Source: Candidatus Profundicultor aquiphilus (lineage in GTDB: Bacteria; Atribacterota; Atribacteria; Atribacterales; Caldatribacteriaceae). Taken from it: a stretch of 10,973 nt of DNA. Below are positions 4,585 through 10,973 of this stretch, in pieces (within the stretch, counting starts at the first letter, position 1; each line of letters starts with the position of its first letter). The DNA lies in contig JABUEZ010000044.1 in assembly GCA_013314795.1 (NCBI GenBank), positions 1 through 10,973 of the forward strand, written 5' to 3'. The position numbers were made by a program, and so were the translations under genes. The notes beneath the pieces are model-generated. The model saw only the letters and a program-made list of their open reading frames with translations. It was not told the DNA's origin and made no database searches.

Positions 4585-7500
4585 GACCGCCTCCTTAAAG
4601 CAAAGATAATTCTCTTGCCGTCCAGTTGACAGTCCTTCACATTTTCGATCTCCGACTCTACCTTCGCTTCTTTAAAAACGATTGTCTCTGCCAGAACTTC
4701 GTCCTGGACCAGAAGTTGATATTTTTTAAGAATACTTTCAAACTCCGGGTCGGTACCGGCAAGCACATAAAGCTCAATTCGATCTTCTACCTCAAAACCA
4801 CTTTCTTTGCGCATCATTTGAATGGTATGGATAAAATCTCTTATGATTCCCTCTTCTTCGAGTTCCCGATCCAGCTTGGTATCAAGGATCACTGCATAAC
4901 CTTCTTCACTCTCAACAGAGAAACCCTCCCTGGGTCGGAGGACAATATCGACCTCTTCCTTATCGAGGACAATTTCCTCACCATTCAGAGAAATTGTCAG
5001 ACGTCCTTCTTCCAAAAAAATCCTGCTTTTCTGTTTATTACACATACTCAAAGATTTGGCAATTTCTTTGACTTTTTTCCCGTAACGCGGACCCAGAGTG
5101 GCAAAACGAGGCTTTAGCTCAATGTCGATGCTCTCCGGAAGGTGAGTTACCCATTCCAGATCTTTGACGTTCAATTCTTCCTGAATCAACTCTGCCAGAG
5201 GCAAGACAAGGTTCCGTTCCTCCTCCCTCGGCACCACCAGGATAGCCTTTCTCAGGGGTTGCCGCAATTTTATATTGACCTTATTCCGGACAGCTCTCCC
5301 CAAAGTGGCCAGTTTGCGACTCAACTCCATCGATTGGAGCAGCGCTTCATCGATTTGATGTTCATCTGGCTCAGGATAATCCTCAAGATGAACACTTTCT
5401 TTCCCATGGAGCAGTGACTTCACCAGAACTCCATACAAAATCTCAGAAACAAAGGGAATGAACGGGGCACACAACTTGGAAAGTCCCACCAGAACCTGAT
5501 AAAGCGTCTCATAAGCACTCTTCTTTTCTTCGTCCCACACCGATTTCCAGAAGCGCCGGCGAGAGCGACGAATATACCAGTTGCTCAAGTCCTCAACCAC
5601 GAAGTACTCAATGGCCTTGGCAGCCTTCGAAATCTCGAAACCATCCAGAAAATTGCGAACATCTCTAACCAGCTTGTGAAAACGGGAAAGAAGCCACCGG
5701 TCAAAGAGATTTCGCTCGGCAAAAGGCAGATTAAAGGTGGGCGTAAAGCGGTCAATATTTGCATAAAGAACAAAGAAGTTACCCACATTCCATAGGGTAT
5801 CGAAAAACTTCCCGTACACTTCTCCCAGTGTAACCTGGCCAAAACGTTTGGGCGCCCAAGGAGGAGAAACAGAGAAAACGTACCAGCGTAAAACATCTGC
5901 TCCGTACCTTTCAATGAGATCCCAGGGATTCACAACGTTGCCAATGTGCTTACTCATCTTCTGCCCCTTTTCATCAAGACCCAGTTCGGTTACCAGGCAA
6001 TTTCGATAGGCAGGGCTTCCAAAAAGGATGGTGGCCAGGACATGGAGACTGTAAAACCATCCCCGGGTCTGGTCAATGGCTTCACAGATAAAATCAGCAG
6101 GAAAGTTTCGGGAGAAGCTTTCCTGATGTTCAAAAGGATAATGGAGCTGGGCCGCAAACATTGCTCCAGAATCAAACCAGCAGTCAATGACTTCGGGAAC
6201 TCTCCACATTATTCCCCCACAGGAAATGCATTCCAGGGTTACCCGGTCCACATATGGGCGGTGTAACTCAATTTCTTCGATGTTTTCCCGAGCTCGCCTT
6301 TTTAGTTCCTCGATAGAACCAATAGCTTCCCTCCGACCACACTCTGCACACTCCCAGATATTAAGTGGTGTCCCCCAGTAGCGTTCTCGGGAGAGCGCCC
6401 AGTCAACCACATTTTCCAGAAAATCTCCAAAGCGGCCATCACGAATATGCTCTGGGTACCAGCAAATTCGACGATTGTTCTCTAAAAGAGCTTCCTTAAA
6501 AGCAGTGGTCCGGATGAACCAGCTTCCCTTCGCATAGTAGAGCAAAGGTGTATCGCATCGCCAGCAAAAGGGGTACGAGTGATGATACGTCTCCTGACGA
6601 AAGAGCTTTCCCTCTTCCTTCAGATGCTCGATGATGAGGGGATCGGCGTCTTTCACCCACATTCCTTTCCAGGGAGTGACACGCTCATCATACCGCCCAT
6701 CACTCCCCACTGGATGAAGAACAGAAAGACCGTGCTTCTGAGCTATTTGCATATCATCTTCGCCAAAAGCCGGCGCGATATGAACGATCCCGGTTCCTTC
6801 TTCCACAGTCACAAATTCTCCGGAGAAAACCCGATAACCATTCTCGGCCAGCAAAAATGGCATGAGAGGTTCATACTCCATCCCCACCAGTTCTTTTCCC
6901 AGGTACTCCCGGATTACTGTGTACTCATTTCCATCGAACAACTCCGAAACTCGCGCCTTAGCTAAAATGAAGCGCTCTTTGCTTCTTTCATCCTCTATCT
7001 CCAGATATTCAATGCCGTCTCCAACGGCCAGAGCAACATTGGCCACCAAAGTCCAGGGAGTAGTGGTCCAAACCAGGAAAAATCGCTCTGTTTCCCCTTT
7101 TATTCTAAACTTTACATAAATCGCCGGGTCTTCGGTTTCTTTATACCCCAGAGCCACCTCGTGGCTCGACAGCGAAGTCCCACAGCGAGCACAATACGGT
7201 AACACTTTGTATCCCTGATACAGCAGGTTTTTTTCCCATAGAGACTTTAACATCCACCAGACTGTCTCGATGTAGTCGTTACTGCAGGTAATGTAGGGAT
7301 GTTCGAGGTCCATCCAGATACCCAGTCGCTCGGTCAAACGTTCCCATTCTCGAATATATTTGAAGACGCTTTCCTTGCATTTTGCATTAAAATTCTCCAC
7401 CCCGTACGTTTCAATGTCCTTTTTTCCCGAAATCCCCAGCATTTTTTCCACTTCAAGTTCCACCGGAAGACCATGGGTGTCCCACCCTGCCCGGCGAGGG

Positions 7501-7736
7501 ACATAATAGCCACACATCGTTTTATATCGAGGCACCAGGTCTTTGATGCTCCGTCCAATGACATGGCCGGCATGTGGATAACCATTGGTGGTTGGAGGAC
7601 CTTCGTAAAAAATAAAGGAAGGGGAACCTTCCCTTGCTTTGACACTTTTCTCAAAAATGGCTTTTTCTTTCCAGAACCGAAGAATGTTCTCCTCTTTTTT
7701 CGGCAACTCGGATAGTTTCCCCAGCGTTTCAAACAC
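4581..7736 (-). CDS. ileS: Isoleucyl-tRNA synthetase, type 2 (eukaryotic/archaeal-like form)
   Basis: This class I synthetase of 1051 residues charges tRNA-Ile. The catalytic core has a canonical HxGH site, HAGH at 55-58 within GPPTTNGYPHAGH, and KMSKH at 593-597 in place of the usual KMSKS. The CP1 editing domain, which removes Val-tRNA, shows WTTTPWTL at 223-230 and GTGIVHIAPAFGEDD at 314-328. Four CxxC knuckles (182/185, 391/394, 463/466, 503/506) suggest zinc sites in the CP insertions. The anticodon-binding domain contains SNWYIRRSRRRFW at 718-730, followed by a long C-terminal extension. The length and the lack of a C-terminal Cys zinc finger place it with type 2 IleRS, known from other bacteria to be poorly inhibited by mupirocin. 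Start is GTG at 7736 with an AAGGTG ribosome binding site seven bases before. It is 14 bases after tldE. Confidence 0.95.
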   Translation of the reverse strand: MFETLGKLSELPKKEENILRFWKEKAIFEKSVKAREGSPSFIFYEGPPTTNGYPHAGHVIGRSIKDLVPRYKTMCGYYVPRRAGWDTHGLPVELEVEKMLGISGKKDIETYGVENFNAKCKESVFKYIREWERLTERLGIWMDLEHPYITCSNDYIETVWWMLKSLWEKNLLYQGYKVLPYCARCGTSLSSHEVALGYKETEDPAIYVKFRIKGETERFFLVWTTTPWTLVANVALAVGDGIEYLEIEDERSKERFILAKARVSELFDGNEYTVIREYLGKELVGMEYEPLMPFLLAENGYRVFSGEFVTVEEGTGIVHIAPAFGEDDMQIAQKHGLSVLHPVGSDGRYDERVTPWKGMWVKDADPLIIEHLKEEGKLFRQETYHHSYPFCWRCDTPLLYYAKGSWFIRTTAFKEALLENNRRICWYPEHIRDGRFGDFLENVVDWALSRERYWGTPLNIWECAECGRREAIGSIEELKRRARENIEEIELHRPYVDRVTLECISCGGIMWRVPEVIDCWFDSGAMFAAQLHYPFEHQESFSRNFPADFICEAIDQTRGWFYSLHVLATILFGSPAYRNCLVTELGLDEKGQKMSKHIGNVVNPWDLIERYGADVLRWYVFSVSPPWAPKRFGQVTLGEVYGKFFDTLWNVGNFFVLYANIDRFTPTFNLPFAERNLFDRWLLSRFHKLVRDVRNFLDGFEISKAAKAIEYFVVEDLSNWYIRRSRRRFWKSVWDEEKKSAYETLYQVLVGLSKLCAPFIPFVSEILYGVLVKSLLHGKESVHLEDYPEPDEHQIDEALLQSMELSRKLATLGRAVRNKVNIKLRQPLRKAILVVPREEERNLVLPLAELIQEELNVKDLEWVTHLPESIDIELKPRFATLGPRYGKKVKEIAKSLSMCNKQKSRIFLEEGRLTISLNGEEIVLDKEEVDIVLRPREGFSVESEEGYAVILDTKLDRELEEEGIIRDFIHTIQMMRKESGFEVEDRIELYVLAGTDPEFESILKKYQLLVQDEVLAETIVFKEAKVESEIENVKDCQLDGKRIIFALRRRS

Positions 7737-7750
7737 TCTTTTTCACCTTC

Positions 7751-9058
7751 CTACGCTTCAATCTCTATGGGCTCTACTAAGATATAAGGTAAACGCATCT
7801 TTCCGTAAACCCAGCGATCATCCCGAGACAGCTCTTTTATGTTCTGCAAGGCGTGGTATACGTTACCGTTTATCATAACATTCTTGACTCGACCTTGAAT
7901 CTCACCACCCTTGACATAAAACCCCAGCTGTACACCACAGGAAAAGGCACCCGAAGCAATGTTGCTTTGCCCCAAACCCAATACACTATCGACAATAAGC
8001 CCTTCTTCCAGTTCCTCTACCAGTGTTTCCCTATCCCTCAGGCCATTTTTTATCCGCAGGGTCCCAAACCCGGGTTCCGGAAGATCCTGGTAAGAAGTCC
8101 TGAATCCATTGCCACATGGCGTTTTCTGGAGACGAGCAGCACTCCACAGATCGAAAAACCCACTCTCTAATCTTCCTTTCTCCACGATACACTTTTCCTT
8201 CTGTGTCACAACCCCTTCATCATCAAAAGGACAGGCTCCCAGAGTCCACGGTTCATGGGATACCTCCAGAAGAGAGAAAAGAGAAGAAAAAATGACCTTG
8301 CCAAACTTGTCTCCCAGAAGCGACCTTCCAAAAACAATGTTCTTCCCGTTCAAGCCATAGAAAAGAGGATACAAAAGCACCAGAGCTCCCTGAGGCGTAA
8401 ATATGATCGGATACTTTCCACTCTGGATTGTGCAAAGCTTTTTAGAGTAATCGATTTTCCGCTTCAATTCTTGTAAAAGATCCTCCACATCCACATCCCG
8501 GTTACCCCAGCTCCGTTCAGCGTAAATCTCTAAAATATCATCCTCAGCAGTATGATTAACCACCACAGCAACCTGAAAGAAAGTCCGCGCAAAATTCAAT
8601 TTTTCCTCATGGTGGTTGTAAAGCGACCGTTCTTCCTTGCCAGCAGTAATTTCAAGGTTGACAAGAACCTCTGGATATTCCTCCCGAATCCGAGAAACAA
8701 TATACTCGGCAAGTTCCACCATGTCCCGAACATCGATGTTTTCCACCCTCGGATCCACAAAATTTTTCCATTCCAGGATCGAGGGATAAGAAGGAATCTC
8801 AAATAGAGCCCCTTCCCCAAATTCACTCATCTCCAAGGCCTTCTCAAAAAGCTTCTCACCCTCCATGGGACAATTGGAAGCATAAAAACCAATTTTGCCG
8901 TCCTGGCGGATAACTCGTAAGCCGTAACCGGTGGTTTCCTCCACCCTATATCCTTTGAACACTCCCCCCTCGTACTCTACATTTTTTTCGTGAACTGTAC
9001 GCGTAAACAGGTCACCTTGGAGCCCGTTTTTCTTTAACAAATTCATGACTTCAAACAT
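7751..9058 (-). CDS. pmbA: TldE/PmbA, non-catalytic partner of the TldD metallopeptidase
   Basis: This 435-residue protein is the TldE (PmbA) half of the heterodimeric TldD/TldE peptidase. Known cytosolic substrates in E. coli are the microcin B17 precursor and the antitoxin CcdA. The N-terminal half shows the family pattern YEGGVFKGYRVEETTGYGLRV (about 29-49). The C-terminal half has the GAFSCGVQLGFYVKGGEI and NVMINGNVYHAL segments shared by the family. It lacks the HExxxH zinc motif, as expected for TldE, which shapes the active chamber without binding metal. Length matches the family (about 450). The ATG at 9058 starts eight bases inside the end of tldD, with a GGGAGGG ribosome binding site, so the two subunits are translationally coupled, as expected for a 1:1 complex. 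The peptide substrate in this organism cannot be told. Confidence 0.93.
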   Translation of the reverse strand: MFEVMNLLKKNGLQGDLFTRTVHEKNVEYEGGVFKGYRVEETTGYGLRVIRQDGKIGFYASNCPMEGEKLFEKALEMSEFGEGALFEIPSYPSILEWKNFVDPRVENIDVRDMVELAEYIVSRIREEYPEVLVNLEITAGKEERSLYNHHEEKLNFARTFFQVAVVVNHTAEDDILEIYAERSWGNRDVDVEDLLQELKRKIDYSKKLCTIQSGKYPIIFTPQGALVLLYPLFYGLNGKNIVFGRSLLGDKFGKVIFSSLFSLLEVSHEPWTLGACPFDDEGVVTQKEKCIVEKGRLESGFFDLWSAARLQKTPCGNGFRTSYQDLPEPGFGTLRIKNGLRDRETLVEELEEGLIVDSVLGLGQSNIASGAFSCGVQLGFYVKGGEIQGRVKNVMINGNVYHALQNIKELSRDDRWVYGKMRLPYILVEPIEIEA

Positions 9059-10427
9059 GTTTACGCCCTCCCACTAAAACTTCCCTCAATCGCACATGAG
9101 GACTTCCCGTTGGCGTGGGAAGACCAACCTGAGCACCTTTTCCGCAACCACCTATCTGAGTCCAGCGAAAATCAGAGGCCACAGCGTCAATTTTCTTTAA
9201 CGTCCGAAAGAGATTCCCGCTCAAAACCACATCTTTAACCATTTCCCCTCTCTTGCCTTTCTCGATTCGATAGCCATAGGCTGCTGAAAAAGTGAAAAGC
9301 TCCAGCGCAGTATTACCCCCAATATATTCTACCGCGTAGAGACCATGATCCACATCCCGAAATAAGTCCTCTCTTTCGGTTTTGCCCTCTTCAATAGCCG
9401 TATTGCTCATCCTGACGATAGGTGCAAATCGATAGGAAACCGTCCGGGCGTTACCGGTGGGATTTTCTCGCAGGAGATAAGCCGTTTCTCGAGAATGTAA
9501 TCGACCTACCAGAAATCCGTCTTTGATGAGGTAAGTCCGCTGAGTTCGCATCCCTTCATCATCATATTTGCAGGAACCCCGCAGACCTGTGACGCTACCA
9601 TCATCGAAGACATTCAAAATCGGGGAAGCGATTTCTTTCCCCACCACCATCATTTGCTGCAACCGTTCATTCCGGCTCAAAAAATCTGCCTCGCTTAAAT
9701 GCCCAAAAGCTTCATGGATGAAAACTCCAGCGAGCACCGGATCCAAAATAACGTCACATACACCACCCTCAAAAGGAGGAGCCTCAAGAAGGTCTAAAGC
9801 TCTCTGTGCTACTCCCCGCGCCAACTCTTCCTGTCCCTGCACAACTTCGAAACCACCTTTTTCGGCTACCCCATTCTGGTACATCTCAATCGTGTCACCA
9901 CTTTTGGCCACTGCCACAAACTTTAAACTAATATCAGGGGCTTCCACCGATATCACCGAACCATCGGAATTGGCTATATAAATTTCTCTCCACTCGTCTT
10001 TGTATTCCACCGTGAAACTGACCAGGAGCGGAGATGTCTCTTTCAAAATGTGAGCGTAATAAAACAGAAGATCTACCTTATCCTTCAACAATTTGAAGCG
10101 GAAATCGTCTCTCACCGAAACGGTGATTGTATCGTGAACCGGTTCCCCCCGCACCACCCCTCCATCGCTTCGGGGAAGGAGCGAGGAAGAGTGGAGGGCT
10201 CCCTCCACTCTCTCCTTCAGATTCTCCCATCCACTAAAAGTCACAAACCACCATCCGGTACGCGGATTAAAGACCCGCACATATCCTCCTTCTTCCGTAC
10301 CCTGTCTTACTTTTTCCAACAATCCATTCTGGAGACGAATGAACGTAAAAGATTTTCTCTCCAAACGGATCTCAAGGTACTCCCCTCGAGTGGGAAGCTT
10401 GGCAAGTCTTTGGAGTTCTTCCCTCAT
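9051..10427 (-). CDS. tldD: TldD zinc metallopeptidase subunit
   Basis: This 458-residue protein is the catalytic subunit of the TldD/TldE peptidase, which degrades unfolded or modified peptides by threading them through a narrow internal chamber. The zinc motif HExxxH is intact as HEAFGH at 238-243, followed by LSEADF. The conserved GGCGKGAQ segment carries Cys428, at the position of the cysteine zinc ligand of the family. Other family marks are the GSCKYDDEGMRTQRTYLIKDG stretch at about 284-304 and a PTPTGSP end segment at 437-443. Length is near the usual 475-480 residues. The ATG at 10427 overlaps the stop of the upstream isomerase in ATGA. It directly precedes tldE, so both subunits are present and apparently functional. 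Confidence 0.96.
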   Translation of the reverse strand: MREELQRLAKLPTRGEYLEIRLERKSFTFIRLQNGLLEKVRQGTEEGGYVRVFNPRTGWWFVTFSGWENLKERVEGALHSSSLLPRSDGGVVRGEPVHDTITVSVRDDFRFKLLKDKVDLLFYYAHILKETSPLLVSFTVEYKDEWREIYIANSDGSVISVEAPDISLKFVAVAKSGDTIEMYQNGVAEKGGFEVVQGQEELARGVAQRALDLLEAPPFEGGVCDVILDPVLAGVFIHEAFGHLSEADFLSRNERLQQMMVVGKEIASPILNVFDDGSVTGLRGSCKYDDEGMRTQRTYLIKDGFLVGRLHSRETAYLLRENPTGNARTVSYRFAPIVRMSNTAIEEGKTEREDLFRDVDHGLYAVEYIGGNTALELFTFSAAYGYRIEKGKRGEMVKDVVLSGNLFRTLKKIDAVASDFRWTQIGGCGKGAQVGLPTPTGSPHVRLREVLVGGRKHV

Positions 10428-10973
10428 TTCTGGGATTCCCCGTTATTCTCTCCTGATTCCTCTTTAGGTAAATTCTCCTCTATTATGGCAATTTCCGACT
10501 TATTTTTCAATTCTTCGATCAGCTTATCAAACGCCTCTTGCTGTTTTTGAGGTGTCAAACGGGTGATAATCTCTTCTTTTACTTCGCTGAGTTCCTTTAA
10601 CCGGGGCTGTAAATGCTCACTCACCAGGAAAATATGGAACCCGTAACTGGTTTCCACGATATCGCTGAAATTCCCTGGAGCCAATTCGAAAACCACCTTT
10701 TCAATTTCTGGATCGAGATCTCCCTTTCTCACATATCCCATGGCACCACCACTTCCCGCATCGGGAGACTCTGACTTACCTTTGGCCACTTCTTCGAAGG
10801 GTTTACCACTCTTCAATTCCTCCAGAACCTCCTGAGCCTTCTCTTTGGTGCTGACCATAATGTGGCTGACCTTAACCTGTTCAGGCTCCGTGTAGAGAGT
10901 GGGATTGGCGTTGTACTCTTTCTCCACTTCCTCGTCACTGACCTTAACTTTGTCCAGAATCTCCCTTTTAATG
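10424..10973 (-). CDS. Parvulin-type peptidyl-prolyl isomerase (SurA/PrsA/PpiD-like), C-terminal part
   Basis: The frame stays open through the right edge, so the N-terminus lies outside the window. About 182 residues are visible. A PpiC/parvulin domain begins at VKVSHIMVS and continues through EEVAKGKSESPDAGSGGAMGYVRKGDLDPE and FELAPGNFSDIVETSYGFHIFLV, all typical of this isomerase fold. A preceding KVSDEEVEKEYNANP segment is the usual linker from a SurA-N/PpiD-type chaperone domain. The C-terminal tail is a charged helix ending in a Glu/Asn/Gly-rich stretch. Such proteins are normally secreted or membrane-anchored folding catalysts for extracytoplasmic proteins, but the signal peptide region is not visible here, so this is inferred. 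An internal GTG at 10927 is not the start because the frame reads on without a stop. Its stop overlaps the tldD start. Confidence 0.9.
   Translation of the reverse strand, partial: IKREILDKVKVSDEEVEKEYNANPTLYTEPEQVKVSHIMVSTKEKAQEVLEELKSGKPFEEVAKGKSESPDAGSGGAMGYVRKGDLDPEIEKVVFELAPGNFSDIVETSYGFHIFLVSEHLQPRLKELSEVKEEIITRLTPQKQQEAFDKLIEELKNKSEIAIIEENLPKEESGENNGESQK

Noticed and set aside
4626..5117. 163-codon open frame on the plus strand inside ileS
   Set aside because: It is antisense to a fully conserved synthetase, has no family motifs and is rich in Phe/Leu as expected for a shadow of coding DNA.
7737..7750. T-box riboswitch upstream of ileS
   Set aside because: Only 14 bases separate ileS from tldE, holding just the ribosome binding site, so a T-box cannot fit.
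10050..10550. 166-codon open frame on the plus strand across the tldD/isomerase junction
   Set aside because: It is antisense to two conserved genes and shows no recognisable domain or ribosome binding site.

Overview
The window is wholly bacterial and single-stranded in organisation. All ten genes lie on the minus strand and are read from right to left, with almost no unused DNA. No mobile element, tRNA, rRNA or CRISPR array is visible. Base composition looks even throughout, at roughly 45-50% GC by eye. A type 2 (archaeal/eukaryotic-like) isoleucyl-tRNA synthetase, a TldD/TldE pair and an HspR-type heat-shock regulator fit a deep-branching, probably anaerobic and possibly thermophilic bacterium. 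An Atribacterota-like or neighbouring lineage is only a guess; nothing here fixes the phylum.

Region A (10973 down to 2656) is a tightly packed cluster of six genes: a parvulin-type peptidyl-prolyl isomerase (cut by the window edge), tldD, tldE/pmbA, ileS, a five-LysM M23 peptidoglycan hydrolase and an HD-domain hydrolase. Junctions are ATGA overlaps (isomerase/tldD and ileS/M23), an 8-base overlap (tldD/tldE) or gaps of 14 and 3 bases. Such packing indicates one transcript. It joins envelope protein folding, peptide processing, translation and cell-wall remodelling without forming one obvious pathway.

Region B (2655 down to 2559) is a 97-base regulatory gap. It carries a consensus sigma-70-type promoter (TTGACA, 17-base spacer, TATAAT) facing the heat-shock genes. 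A 6-4-6 palindrome overlaps the expected transcription start. A previously unnamed inverted repeat of about 15 bases encloses the whole promoter. No terminator separates this promoter from the upstream operon.

Region C (2558 to 1) is a heat-shock operon in the order hsp20, dnaJ-like, hspR, clpB (cut by the left edge). A perfect 26-base palindrome lies between hsp20 and dnaJ, and hspR/clpB share an ATGA overlap. The products form a chaperone set: Hsp20 holds unfolding proteins, the J-protein recruits Hsp70, and ClpB disaggregates. HspR is the likely autorepressor. The J-protein has only two of the usual four zinc motifs. Neither dnaK nor grpE is in the visible part of the operon.

The most noteworthy items are the inverted repeat and palindrome around the heat-shock promoter, the hairpin before dnaJ, and the reduced zinc centre of the J-protein.
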